From Angomonas ambiguus (lineage: Eukaryota > Euglenozoa > Kinetoplastea > Trypanosomatida > Trypanosomatidae): a stretch of 64,000 nt of DNA. The translations under genes were made by a program, and so were the position numbers. The notes beneath the pieces were generated by a model. It was not told the DNA's origin. It worked only from the letters and a program-made list of their open reading frames with translations, and made no database searches. Positions 9,998 to 19,958 of this stretch are shown here, piece by piece; position 1 is the stretch's first letter, and each line of letters starts with the position of its first letter. The stretch spans positions 1-64,000 of the forward strand of contig JADNSB010000083.1 of the NCBI GenBank assembly GCA_019695575.1. The letters are read 5' to 3'.

Positions 9998-10180
9998 TGG
10001 TGTCTTCTATCACTTCTTCAAAGAAGAAAAGGAAAGGAGGAAAAAGAGTCAAGATGAGAAAATATAACAACAGATGAAAGGAACGAGAATCCGTCTCAAA
10101 GAATAATAAAAGGCAGAAATAACTATAATAACAATAACAATAAAAATTATTCAATAGTACAATATTTAAGGAAGAATAAA

Positions 10181-11506
10181 TTACATGTTAGCAATGATAT
10201 CCCCTACGTCATCTAAGCTAGGAGGAGGGAGCCGCATCATGGTGTGTATCACATAAAGACGAAGACATGACCATATTCGAGTCTTGAAGAGGTCCACCTC
10301 CTTTTCTTCCGCAACATTAAAAAAGTAGGAAAAGTTCTCCTCCATTGCGTCATAAATATAATCGGTGTTCATACTCTGTAATTGCGTTCCCACCGACTCC
10401 AACGTCTCAGCAATCACGTCGTAGGTTTCCCTCTCGGTCGGCATACTGGCCCCCGCCCAGGTCGCAGTGAAGTCAATAATATAGCGTCCTATTCTGTACT
10501 GGGAGCAATTTGACACCAGCTGGGAGCTACTACTAGCCCCTTCCATGTTTATCATCATGACGTCCTCCACCGCCCCAAACACCTCCTCCGCGTTAAAGGT
10601 CAACACGATCGTGGATTCATTTCTCTCTTTATCGACTCCTTCCTCCACATACAGATTAATGGGCTCCATCTTCTGGACCCGATTCCGCCTCACCAGTCGG
10701 GGGTCCCCTTCTTCTAAAATCTGAATCGAAAGGTGTGCTACTACTTCTGAAAAAAGATTAACATTTTCCATAAAGACATTCCCATTGTACGACTCTGGAT
10801 AAAAGATAATACGGGTGGCGTTGATGTGACTCGTGTTGACCGACAAGACGTCAGACACTTGCACGTGCTGTCCGTCCAGGTCCCCTCGCAGCGCCCACTC
10901 TCCACGGGATGGGGTCATGGAAGCCGACCCTGCAGACCCCCGCCGTGAGAGGGAATGCCGGGGGGTGGTGGACATCATTTGGAGTTGACGCGCCACAGAA
11001 TGACTCGTCCAGCTTCCCGTGCTGGTGGGGTCGGAGCGGATCGTCATATTCAGTAGGCAAGATCGACCGATGCGAGCGGCCTTTGCTTTCTCCAGCTCCA
11101 CCGAAATTTCCCCAGCACTTCGTTCCGGGAAGTCATTCATATCCACGTCTAACCGAAGCAGCTGTCCCTCCACACTCCACTTCGTGTATCGTCCTACAGA
11201 GTGAGAGTCCTCGGAGGCCAGTAGATTGGAGATCAACTTGTCGGTACCTCCCACCGTCTGCAAGGTGGTCAGTCGCAGGTCTAGTAGAACGGGAAGGGAC
11301 CCTATCTGACCCTCCGTGCACCGGGCAAACTCCACCCCTTCCCTCTTGCCCAGATCAATAAACAGAGTCAGCAGGTCGAGTGTATTGTGACTCGAGGTGC
11401 ACGTGTAGAGGCCCACCACGTTCCTTGCATTGCTGATCAGAAAACTGTCACGGTCCCCAAAGTCCAGCACTGGAGCCGGACTGCTATCAAAGGGGGAATC
11501 CTCCAT
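10181..11506 (-). CDS. Hypothetical protein (441 aa)
   Basis: I do not recognise this protein. It is acidic and appears soluble, with no membrane segments. A Ser/Arg-rich low-complexity stretch (about residues 155-200, including RHSLSRRGSAGSASMTPSRG) splits two folded-looking parts. The N-terminal part has LYTCTSSHNTLDLLTLFIDLGKR. The C-terminal part ends in a helical region with LRLYVIHTMMRLPPPSLDD. The splice acceptor is probably at 11518-11517 after a strong pyrimidine tract, giving a 5' UTR of only about 10 nt and confirming this ATG. RxxS-type sites in the linker could be phosphorylated, but that is inference. Confidence 0.65.
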   Translation of the reverse strand: MEDSPFDSSPAPVLDFGDRDSFLISNARNVVGLYTCTSSHNTLDLLTLFIDLGKREGVEFARCTEGQIGSLPVLLDLRLTTLQTVGGTDKLISNLLASEDSHSVGRYTKWSVEGQLLRLDVDMNDFPERSAGEISVELEKAKAARIGRSCLLNMTIRSDPTSTGSWTSHSVARQLQMMSTTPRHSLSRRGSAGSASMTPSRGEWALRGDLDGQHVQVSDVLSVNTSHINATRIIFYPESYNGNVFMENVNLFSEVVAHLSIQILEEGDPRLVRRNRVQKMEPINLYVEEGVDKERNESTIVLTFNAEEVFGAVEDVMMINMEGASSSSQLVSNCSQYRIGRYIIDFTATWAGASMPTERETYDVIAETLESVGTQLQSMNTDYIYDAMEENFSYFFNVAEEKEVDLFKTRIWSCLRLYVIHTMMRLPPPSLDDVGDIIANM

Positions 11507-11939
11507 AGGATCTAAGCTAGATGAAAAAAAAAGAAAAGAGAAAGCAGTGAGGAGAGAGAAAAAAAAAATATGGGGAGTCTTATCAAATCACAGACCTATG
11601 TAAGCAAACACACACACACACACCAAATAAAAACAACAGTTTCTGGAGGTCAGCTACCCCTTTACAAAATAAAATCCTAAAATTAAAAATTGAAACTAAA
11701 ATCAAAAAAAAAAAAAAGATCGTTTTAAATGGTATTCAATTTACTTATTTTTACTTGTTCATGTATCCATGGAGTGAAGTAAAAAAATTGGGTGTAAATT
11801 TAAATGATTAAAAGAAAAAAAAAAGGACAAATCATTCGATGATCATATAGCGTAAAATAATTCGAAGTTAGAGACCCGAGATGAAGCGGAGCAAAAGTGC
11901 GGACGGAAGTAGTAGTTTCCGTTCCAGTTATCTTTTCAT
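11507..11939. other. Intergenic spacer with pyrimidine tract and (CA)n
   Basis: In the minus sense a T/C-rich tract (11519-11570) precedes the acceptor AG of the 441-aa gene. A short (CA)n run sits near 11608-11623. Nothing else was recognised. Confidence 0.55.
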
Positions 11940-13523
11940 TTACAAAAGATCGAAAATGGCTGCCCCAGTTCCAAACACCACAGCACACACACCGCTGATG
12001 AGAAGGAGATAAGTAATTACCCACAACAACAGGCCTGACTTGCGGATAGAAAAGTCTCCAGAGTACATGAGAATTAACGCTGGGAAGATGAACCCCAGGA
12101 AACCTCCACAGATGGAACCGGCAAAGTTGAACACAATGTCAATACTCGGAACAAAGAGACCGCAAATAAGAATAAGACCGGAAAGAATCGTCACTACAAG
12201 GAGATGCTTCCACATGGGGATATTATCTACGAAGGTGCGGTTGTTTTCTGTTTTGGTGGTTTCTTCCTTGAATTTCTCCACATCGTCTTGTGTGAATTCT
12301 GGGTCACTGCTGTTTGCGGGAACTGATTTTGACCCTTTGGCTTCACTGTACTTGTCGGTCCAACCCATGGCGTAGTAAAGGGAGTTACGACACCCAAGAT
12401 GCAGCAGAGCGTATGCGACAATAAGCTTAATAAGCACCCCTATATAGGCCACCATCACCTCGGGTTCATCCAAGGGGTTGTACATGAGGAGGAGTGACTT
12501 CTGGGCCAGCTGTTCCGCTCCAAAGTCATAGTATCCGAAAATACTGACGAGGATGTAGATGAACGTGCAGATGAAAATACCCAGCGCACCGGCCTTGGTG
12601 TACCCGTTGATGGTGCGGTCCTCGGGACGCATGTCCCAGAACACCTCCACCGCATTCACTTGACAGATGTAGGAAAAGCAAAAGGTGCCCAAATTGGTCA
12701 TTGCGCTGTTACCGCTTCGGAAGAGAAATATCATAGGGCCGTCGTGTGGGGTTTTTGGACCCGATATCACCACGTTATTCTTGTGTTTCTTCAACCCGTA
12801 AATACAGCTGTGCACCACAATAATGATACAGAAGTACACCATGAAGAGAATAGCGGCGAAAGAGGCGAAACGTAGGGTATCGATGTGGCGAGGGACCACC
12901 AGGGGGAGCATAAACACAATCCACACAATAAAGGCGATCAAACGAAGGCCATTGGAGGTCGAAAAGTACTTGAGGGCTGAGTTATCCGGATCTCGCTTCA
13001 ATGCTTCGGCAAAGATGGGATCAAAGAGGTTTTGTACGCTAATCACGTAACCCACACAGCAGCCGAAGGAGAAGAACCAGCGAATAAAGGCGGCGTAGTA
13101 GGAGAAGGCGAAACGGGCTCCTGGGAAGAGCCAACGGGTCAACCCCTCAAAACTTTTAATTCCCGTTTTTTGAGCCGCCATGGCGAGCATGCGAAGAGAG
13201 AAAATCGTGAGAACCGTCACGTAAAGGAGAAGAATCATGGAAGTGATGATACCACAGGAGTTCGTACCTCCTGGGAGACCCAGGATACCAGCTCCAATTG
13301 TACCTCCTGCCAGACTGAACGCACTCGCCACTATACCACCCGGTGGCATCAACTTGTGGATCGTTTTTTGAAAGCAGCCAGCCGGACTGGAGGAGGGTCT
13401 CACGGGTTCAAGGTCTTCCGCATCCATTTCATTTCGCTGACGGAGTTCAGTGAAGTATTGATCATCGTTCTTCTCGGCAACATCTCCGGCGAAAACTTCA
13501 ACGTCTTGCTCACGGCCAGCCAT
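11940..13523 (-). CDS. Amino-acid transporter, AAAP/AAT family
   Basis: This 527-aa polytopic membrane protein has about eleven hydrophobic segments after a roughly 60-residue acidic cytosolic N-terminus. The block MPPGGIVASAFSLAGGTIGAGILGLPGGTNSCG begins near residue 58. It is the signature first transmembrane region of the large trypanosomatid amino-acid permease family. A charged hydrophilic loop (about 390-435, with KFKEETTKTENNR) precedes the last helices, as in relatives. It should import or redistribute amino acids at the plasma membrane or an internal membrane. The substrate cannot be deduced. These genes are often in tandem arrays, but only one copy is visible here. The acceptor AG is at 13532-13531, close to the ATG. 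Confidence 0.92.
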   Translation of the reverse strand: MAGREQDVEVFAGDVAEKNDDQYFTELRQRNEMDAEDLEPVRPSSSPAGCFQKTIHKLMPPGGIVASAFSLAGGTIGAGILGLPGGTNSCGIITSMILLLYVTVLTIFSLRMLAMAAQKTGIKSFEGLTRWLFPGARFAFSYYAAFIRWFFSFGCCVGYVISVQNLFDPIFAEALKRDPDNSALKYFSTSNGLRLIAFIVWIVFMLPLVVPRHIDTLRFASFAAILFMVYFCIIIVVHSCIYGLKKHKNNVVISGPKTPHDGPMIFLFRSGNSAMTNLGTFCFSYICQVNAVEVFWDMRPEDRTINGYTKAGALGIFICTFIYILVSIFGYYDFGAEQLAQKSLLLMYNPLDEPEVMVAYIGVLIKLIVAYALLHLGCRNSLYYAMGWTDKYSEAKGSKSVPANSSDPEFTQDDVEKFKEETTKTENNRTFVDNIPMWKHLLVVTILSGLILICGLFVPSIDIVFNFAGSICGGFLGFIFPALILMYSGDFSIRKSGLLLWVITYLLLISGVCAVVFGTGAAIFDLL

Positions 13524-13907
13524 TTTTAAACTGTGCCTTTAGGGTATAGAAAGAGGGATTTTAGGAAGGATTAAATAAATGTATGTTATTTATTTATTTA
13601 TTTATTTTTTAAAAGAAAAAAAGAAAAAAAATCAGAAGGGGAAATACTGTTTCTACTTAAATGTAAATGAGTACTATTAATTATTATTTTTCGAAACTAG
13701 TATAGTTCCCCTTCTTACTACTAAAAGAGAAAGGTAAAAAAAAAAAAACTCTGAACATACAAAAAATAAAATAAAGTGAAAAATGAAAAGAGTAAAAGAC
13801 GAAATCGTATCTGGAAGAATCCACTATACATCATTACAGAAACAGCAAAAAAAAAAGGAAAGAAAACCGAAAAAACATAAAGTTAAGTGTTTGCACACTT
13901 TGAAGTG
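13524..13907. other. Intergenic spacer with (TTTA)n
   Basis: A (TTTA)n run sits at about 13583-13606, followed by A-rich sequence. The pyrimidine tract of the transporter gene (minus sense) lies just beyond 13532. No gene was recognised. Confidence 0.5.
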
Positions 13908-15539
13908 TTACGCATTTCTCTCGAAACTAGTCTCGGGGATTTCAAATAGACAAACATTGCTCTCGTTCTCACCACACGTTGCTACACATAAACCACCTCC
14001 TACGAATACCGCGCTTTTGATTTTATTCCCACCATGCACCCCATACAGATCAATGACTCGCCTTGTCTTCCAACTACGTTCCTCATTACAAAGAGAGTAT
14101 ATTGTCATGTTGGCTCCACGAATGATTCCCACTCGTATTTTTTCATGATAAGGGTGCCCTCTGACCGCAACAATCATACGAAGCGGTTCGGACTCATCGT
14201 AGACCGCAAAATCCGTATCTTCGAACCGGGTCACCACCTCACAAACATTACTATCCTTCAAAGAGTCCAAGTCGTGTACCAAGCAGGTGCCTTTCTCGTC
14301 AAAGGTGATGAAAAAGTTTTTTTTGTTGTTGGGAGGGGTGCCGGAAAGGAGCAATGCCATGGCAATGATTCTATTTTTATTGGGCAAAGTAAGGACCGGT
14401 TCCATACGCAAGCTGCCATGAGCGCTGTCGTGCGACACTTTTACAACGCGAGGATCCCGCATAAACGAGCCTCCCACTCCTACACAGTCCCTCGAGGTGG
14501 CCCACGATAAGGCCTTGCCCACCTTGAACCGTTCCTTCAGTGAAGTCAAGCTGTCCCCACTGTGTACGAGTAGTTCCATCTCACAGTTCGTGTCCTCCCT
14601 ACACAGAAGGGTGTGGTGGTCCAAGACATGCCAGGGAGGTAGACCGCTGATGAGGCGCTTGTTCGGCAGTTTCGCGGACCACAGAAGAGTCAGGGAGCAG
14701 TTCGCTCCAAGCGTAAATCCAATCAACCGATCTGAATTCCTCTCTCCGACACACAAAAAATCATCCTCGGGAGAGAATCCCGCGCTGTATATTTCCACCT
14801 TAGAGGTGCTCTCGAGAGACAAGGCTGACGCCACTGCCTCCTCAATCAACGTGTAGAACTCCTTTTGCTGTTGCATCTTCCCTGATTTGGCAAACAAGGT
14901 GTCCGACGAGGGAGAGTAGAGACATGTTTTGTGTTTACTGCGACTGCCGATGATAAGGTACTTGGCGCCAGGGGAGACCATCAGGAGATCCACCTGCGCT
15001 AACCCACCAATCATCGAGGTGGGAGGAGGACACGGTGAACGGCGCGGTCCACTGGTGGGGACAGAGGGAGTCGTCTCCATCCGTACGCCGTGTTGCTCCA
15101 AGCTGCTCCTGGACAGGGCAAGCGCCGCACTAATCTCCTGAAAGTCCTCCAACAGAGAGGCTTTAGGGGGGTCCAGTCCGTCCTTCACACGCTGTTCCTT
15201 CTCTTTCCGCTCTGTCATGGCCTTTTTCTGGTAGGGTAGTTCCCCTTTGCTCATTTTGTTTAGCTCCAGGATACCAAGGGGTATGGAGACTAGAAACCAC
15301 CACGCGTAACGCAGTACAAAGTTGGCCACTAAGAGCACAATGACAAAGACAGCGGAAAGCAAAAGCATATCCAGCCAAAACTCCTCCGACCGAGTGGCTG
15401 CCTCCGCAATGAGAATTTCCATCCCCTCTGTAAAAGTTTCTGCCGTTAAAACATCTCGCAGTGTGTCCAGCGTGCTATCAAACAAATACTTGTGCGCTAA
15501 ATGAGAGACAATAGGCCACAAGTAGTCCAATATAAGCAT
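13908..15539 (-). CDS. Membrane-anchored WD/beta-propeller-like protein
   Basis: In this 543-aa protein, residues 57-92 form one or two closely spaced membrane segments (LLLSAVFVIVLLVANFVLRYAWWFL). A basic helix follows (KKAMTERKEKEQRVKDGLDPP, about 104-124), and then a long soluble part from about 175. That part shows repeated hydrophobic beta-strand patterns such as KYLIIGSRSK, IYSAGFSPEDDFLCVGER, KSAVFVGGGLCVATCG and VCLFEIPE, fitting a degenerate WD40 propeller. The layout recalls TBL2-type ER proteins (an N-terminal anchor plus a propeller). That is a suggestion from architecture, not a firm orthology. The start is supported by an AG at 15552-15551. Confidence 0.6.
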   Translation of the reverse strand: MLILDYLWPIVSHLAHKYLFDSTLDTLRDVLTAETFTEGMEILIAEAATRSEEFWLDMLLLSAVFVIVLLVANFVLRYAWWFLVSIPLGILELNKMSKGELPYQKKAMTERKEKEQRVKDGLDPPKASLLEDFQEISAALALSRSSLEQHGVRMETTPSVPTSGPRRSPCPPPTSMIGGLAQVDLLMVSPGAKYLIIGSRSKHKTCLYSPSSDTLFAKSGKMQQQKEFYTLIEEAVASALSLESTSKVEIYSAGFSPEDDFLCVGERNSDRLIGFTLGANCSLTLLWSAKLPNKRLISGLPPWHVLDHHTLLCREDTNCEMELLVHSGDSLTSLKERFKVGKALSWATSRDCVGVGGSFMRDPRVVKVSHDSAHGSLRMEPVLTLPNKNRIIAMALLLSGTPPNNKKNFFITFDEKGTCLVHDLDSLKDSNVCEVVTRFEDTDFAVYDESEPLRMIVAVRGHPYHEKIRVGIIRGANMTIYSLCNEERSWKTRRVIDLYGVHGGNKIKSAVFVGGGLCVATCGENESNVCLFEIPETSFERNA

Positions 15540-15747
15540 CGTAAATTATACTAACGTTTTTGTGTATTGTTTTTTAATTTATTTGGGCCTAATTCAGTTT
15601 TTTATTGTAAAGGAAAAAAAAAAGAGCGATTTAGAAGATAGCTATCAGGAAAAAAAAAAAGCAGAAAAATACACCTGTAAACGTAATAATTATTATAAAT
15701 ACAATAAAAATCCACCGCCTTGTAATAGTACACATACAGTCCACACT

Positions 15748-16521
15748 CTACGACATAGGTCTCTTCCCGCATACAGGGCAGAAGTGGGCGGGAACAGGCC
15801 TACGGCACTGTATGGTAAACTGAAGACGACAGTAGTTACACCACAGTTCTACGGTATGTCCCTCTGCTGAGAGAGGTGGGGCAGGGCGATTGCTGTTACA
15901 GTCGGGTGCTTCAAAGAGTGTCTGTAGCCGAAAAGAAGGAGCTTGTTTCGACACTTTGGGTGGAGCAGAGTGGGAAGGAGGCACCTCTAATGGACGACGA
16001 GTGTTGGTAGTGGTGTTCACACTAGCCTGCTTCACGGGTGGCGGTGGTGAAGAGTACAACGCCGGCCATTCTGAATGTAGTAATGATTCTATTTTGGTTG
16101 TTTGGGGAGGCCGAGCTGCGTCCCGCAAGGTACCTCGACCTTTTAAGGAACCGAGTACACTGCTATTACCATTCTTGGTCTCTAAAGGGGCAGTATTTTC
16201 CTTTCGACTGGAAAGGGTTTCTAACGGTCCCCATGGTGGAGTGGTAATAGACGCCTTTGCCGATTGAATATCCTTTTCTGTCTTCAACAAGGCGGATGAA
16301 AGTTTATCTAGTTCTAGCCGAAATAGGGAAGCCTCAAACGTATCAGGGGATGAAGAAGTCCCCTCCCGCGTTTGATTACTACTAGAGCTACGGGAGGTCG
16401 CTGCAAAAGGGGAGCTAGCATAGTAGTAACTATCTCTGTTGTTTTCGTATCTATCCAGGGAGTTTTTTCTTACCGTATCGGTTTGGGTAGGAGAGAGAGT
16501 TACCTCTAGGTAATCCTCCAT
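15748..16521 (-). CDS. Hypothetical protein with C-terminal zinc ribbon
   Basis: Most of this 257-aa protein is Ser/Thr/Pro-rich and probably disordered. The last 35 residues hold a compact zinc-ribbon: W-C-N-Y-C (CxxC), then about 20 residues with a basic strand (FTIQCRRPVPAHF), then C-P-V-C-G (CxxC). I do not recognise the family. A scaffold or RNA/protein-binding adaptor is plausible but unproven. The acceptor AG at 16562-16561 follows a strong pyrimidine tract, and the first ATG after it is the one used. Confidence 0.65.
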   Translation of the reverse strand: MEDYLEVTLSPTQTDTVRKNSLDRYENNRDSYYYASSPFAATSRSSSSNQTREGTSSSPDTFEASLFRLELDKLSSALLKTEKDIQSAKASITTPPWGPLETLSSRKENTAPLETKNGNSSVLGSLKGRGTLRDAARPPQTTKIESLLHSEWPALYSSPPPPVKQASVNTTTNTRRPLEVPPSHSAPPKVSKQAPSFRLQTLFEAPDCNSNRPAPPLSAEGHTVELWCNYCRLQFTIQCRRPVPAHFCPVCGKRPMS

Positions 16522-16769
16522 CCCTATCGTGAATCTATGTGTTGTGAAGAATTCAATAGACTAAAAGGAGAGAAGTAGAAAGAAGAAAAAAAAGGTGGGC
16601 AGGAGAAAAAAAAATATGGGATTCACTACAGAAGAAATGTACATAGATCGACACACCTGCCCAGAATTATCGTTTTACAAGTAGCAAAGAGAGAAAAAAA
16701 AAGGGCGGAGGAAAACCTAAAAACAAACAAATAAAATAATAAAAAAAAAGTTGAACGCGTTGCGTGTCA

Positions 16770-19565
16770 TTAGAGCAGCACGTGTTCTATTTGAAGCGGT
16801 GCTTTGGTAACGGGGTCGCGAATAAGCGTGTATTCGCTTTCAAATTCCTTACTCGCAAAGTAAGCGTTGAGTGCCTCTTTGGAAAGATGGGCGGTGTATC
16901 GTTCTAACTCGCTGACGTCAATACGCACGGTAGTGGGTTCCACACCTCCAGAAATTTGTTTCTCGAAATGGCGTAACGACTGCACGGCGACTTTGATTTT
17001 GTGTTGGATGAATGGAATGGGTTCGGTTTCGGCATCCAGGTATCTTTTGAACCGACTCTCCATGACGTTGCGCATGCTGTACTTTTGTGTCTGGATAAAA
17101 CAGCGCAGGAAGAGAGAGATGGCAGCCGTGACGTCTTCGTCTCGGACGAACTCCCGCAAGTGCAGCCGTGCGTGTGCCTCGGATAATCGAATAACGGACT
17201 CCATATGACGCACCGTAATGGCTATACCGCCGTGCTTGGACTCCTGTCTTAATTCCGTGTAAAGTCGGGCGATGGTGTTTTCATCAATGTTGGCAATTCT
17301 AGGATGGCAGTGACTGCGAGCGTAAAGTAAGTACTTTTTAAACAAGGCCTGTGGAAGGGGTTTATCGCTGTCAGGATCCAAATCCTCCATGTTACCGCGC
17401 TCGGTCTCACGATTCCGTATTTCCAGAATCTTGGACTGTAGTAGTTCTGCCTCGCTCTCCGTTTGAGCGTTTTCAAGGGAGTGGCGTAGCTGAAGTAGTT
17501 CCTCTTGTTGGATCTTCTCCTGTACCTTTGCCTCGTACTGGGAGCGGGGGTGATTGTTGGTGTGTGACTGGCAAATAAAGGCCGCCAACTTTTCATCTAG
17601 TTCCACGTTTACCTCGTCTCGAACCACAAAAAGAAGATCAAAACGGGATAAAATGGGGGTAGTGAGGTTCACGTTGGAGTCGAAGGAGGAGGAAGGGTCG
17701 TAGCGACCGCCGATTGGATTCGCCGCGGCGATAATACAGCACCTCGCCGATAACGTCGTCACAATACCACCCCTCGCCACGGAGATCGTTTGCTGTTCCA
17801 TGGCCTCGTGAATAGACGTCCGATCCTGGTCCGACATTTTGTCAAATTCATCAATCAGACAGCACCCCCGGTCCGCAATGACGAGTGCGCCACCCTCCAG
17901 GACAAAATCACCGGTTACACTGTCCTTATGCACTGAGGCGGTAAGACCGACGGCGGTGGAGCCCCTACCAGTGGTGAATACCGTTCGGTCCGCAGACTTT
18001 TCCACAAATTTGAGAAATTGCGACTTGGCACAGCCGGGATCCCCGACCAGCAACACATTAATGTCCCCACGAATACGGTGAGACTGATCCCCTCTCACAT
18101 CTTTCGGCACTCCTCCCATCATGGCTAACAGTAAACCCAACTTAATATCCTCTCGTCCGTGAATACTTGGCGCAACGGAGCTGAGCAGCTTCTTTTTAAT
18201 GTTGGGGTGTTTGGACAGCTCCACTATTCTATTCTTCTCGTCATCTGGGAGGCGAAAAGTGCCCAACTCCGACGTCCGAAGTAGTATATTGTTGGCGTGC
18301 AACACAGTCGTAAACACCGGAAACCCTTGTCGGCTGTTTAGCAAGGGATCAAAACTATTTCTATAAATACCAGTCACGTCCACCTCCTCCCCTGGTTTAG
18401 CCACATCAATCAGATCATTGGTGAGGACCACCTCTAGGCTGCGTGGGAGGCGCCCAGGAGGTACTTTACCCGGGGACTCCTGTAGAACAATCGTCTGGTG
18501 GTTGCGGTACTCGGTGAGGACCATGTTCACTTTGAAAGGTCCTTTGCTATGACAGCTGGGGCAGAGATTCACCCGTTGCTCTTTGTCCCCACGTTGATAG
18601 ATGGGACCAATGATGTGGGAGCACCGTACACAGTCATACTTGACGGCGTGCATTTGGGGGTATACGGGCGAGCGGCGGATCACTACCCCCTCCACCCGTA
18701 CGAGCACGTTCATGTGCACCTGCCGAAAGTCGCGGATGGGATCACAGAGCGGTAAATCACACACCCGGACGAATATGTGAGAGTGCACCTTCTTGTAGTG
18801 AGGGAACTGCTTAAAGGTAAAGTAATTGGCGGCGTCTTCGAGTAGCTCGATCATTGGATCAGGAGCGTCGACTAACCAAAGCGCCAAGACACTTTCATAC
18901 ACCCTACTCAGATGTCGATAACTCAGCTGAAAACTCATATCATTCTCCCGAGTCATAGCGGTCACCCTAGAGGCATAAACATGAACGTCATCTTCGACAA
19001 AGTTTAGAAAAAAATTGTACATGCGGTTTTTGATAACCTGTCGAGGGATCTCCTGCGATAGCCACTCCACTAACTCTCCCTGGGGCTGCTTCCAGTTAAA
19101 TCCCGGTCCGTCCAACTCCCCTTCCACATACACTCGGTCGTTGGGGTCCGCAAATTCGTCGTCCTCGAGGTACTCTTCCTCCTCGTCGCCGCCCTCTCCA
19201 TCATCGTCGTCGTCGTCCTGTGAATACAAATTATCCTCCTCCACATCACTAAATACACCGTCATCCATGTCGTTTTCTCCCCTCATCTGCTGCTCCATCG
19301 CCTGGCGCCGCTCTATCATTGCATCAATGGCCAAACGACCGGATTGTGAGATACTAGACTCTGAGCTTGCATCATCTACTACGAAATCGTTCATTACTTC
19401 ATCCTCCTCCACGTCGCTATCTTCGCTGGGTTCGAGGTAATCCTTCATGTAGTCCTCTCCGAATAAGTCCTCCCCTTCCTCATCGGAACTAGGGGGACGG
19501 CTACCTGTCTCATCCAATTCTGCAGGAAATTCCGCTTCGTCACGAGACCTTTTCTTGGGTGGCAT
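16770..19565 (-). CDS. MCM2: DNA replication licensing factor MCM2
   Basis: This 931-aa subunit of the hexameric MCM2-7 replicative helicase is nuclear. The first ~150 residues are strongly acidic, as in MCM2 of other eukaryotes. A zinc ribbon follows (C312/C315 in YDCVRCSH, later LCPSCHSKG). The AAA+ core has Walker A GDPGCAKS (K514), TTGRGSTAVGLTASV, Walker B LIDEFDKM (570-577), sensor 1 IAAANPIGGRY and the arginine-finger block LSRFDLLFVV. The acidic N-terminus and the ILLRTSELG/EEVDVTGIYRN block favour MCM2 over the other paralogues. The C-terminal winged-helix region is present. Nothing appears broken. Confidence 0.96.
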   Translation of the reverse strand: MPPKKRSRDEAEFPAELDETGSRPPSSDEEGEDLFGEDYMKDYLEPSEDSDVEEDEVMNDFVVDDASSESSISQSGRLAIDAMIERRQAMEQQMRGENDMDDGVFSDVEEDNLYSQDDDDDDGEGGDEEEEYLEDDEFADPNDRVYVEGELDGPGFNWKQPQGELVEWLSQEIPRQVIKNRMYNFFLNFVEDDVHVYASRVTAMTRENDMSFQLSYRHLSRVYESVLALWLVDAPDPMIELLEDAANYFTFKQFPHYKKVHSHIFVRVCDLPLCDPIRDFRQVHMNVLVRVEGVVIRRSPVYPQMHAVKYDCVRCSHIIGPIYQRGDKEQRVNLCPSCHSKGPFKVNMVLTEYRNHQTIVLQESPGKVPPGRLPRSLEVVLTNDLIDVAKPGEEVDVTGIYRNSFDPLLNSRQGFPVFTTVLHANNILLRTSELGTFRLPDDEKNRIVELSKHPNIKKKLLSSVAPSIHGREDIKLGLLLAMMGGVPKDVRGDQSHRIRGDINVLLVGDPGCAKSQFLKFVEKSADRTVFTTGRGSTAVGLTASVHKDSVTGDFVLEGGALVIADRGCCLIDEFDKMSDQDRTSIHEAMEQQTISVARGGIVTTLSARCCIIAAANPIGGRYDPSSSFDSNVNLTTPILSRFDLLFVVRDEVNVELDEKLAAFICQSHTNNHPRSQYEAKVQEKIQQEELLQLRHSLENAQTESEAELLQSKILEIRNRETERGNMEDLDPDSDKPLPQALFKKYLLYARSHCHPRIANIDENTIARLYTELRQESKHGGIAITVRHMESVIRLSEAHARLHLREFVRDEDVTAAISLFLRCFIQTQKYSMRNVMESRFKRYLDAETEPIPFIQHKIKVAVQSLRHFEKQISGGVEPTTVRIDVSELERYTAHLSKEALNAYFASKEFESEYTLIRDPVTKAPLQIEHVLL

Positions 19566-19958
19566 AAGGGGTTACTGGATTGGAACTTCGTATCGAAATA
19601 GAAAACACTTATTATAATAATGTAGTAGTAGTAGTAAAAAAAAAAAAAAGGATTCTATGATTAACAACTCTAACAACTTTAAAATTCTATGAAGTGCTTT
19701 AGTTCAAAGAGGAGAAGAAAACATCATTTTTTAAGCACCCATCTTCAAAACAAAAACAAGAATTTTTTAGGTCCATAAGGAAGAGAAAAGGGGTCCACAC
19801 CAGGCAGCATTAACAAACAAGAAACAGAAAGAAAAAAAAAATGAAAAAAAAATAAGATTCGAAAAATTAAAGACAAAAAATAGAGCAAGTGGTGAAATCA
19901 AAAAAAAAAAAAAATCTGACTGAAAATGGAGTACAAAGGAGGCTCTGAAGGTGTTCAA
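19566..19958. other. Intergenic spacer, no gene seen
   Basis: AT-rich, with a probable MCM2 acceptor AG at 19576-19575 and A-runs near 19635 and 19900. No gene or RNA was recognised. Confidence 0.5.

Noticed and set aside
14034-14856. Plus-strand open frames over the propeller gene
   Set aside because: They are antisense to a longer open frame with consistent hydrophobic and beta patterns, and they run against the cluster direction.
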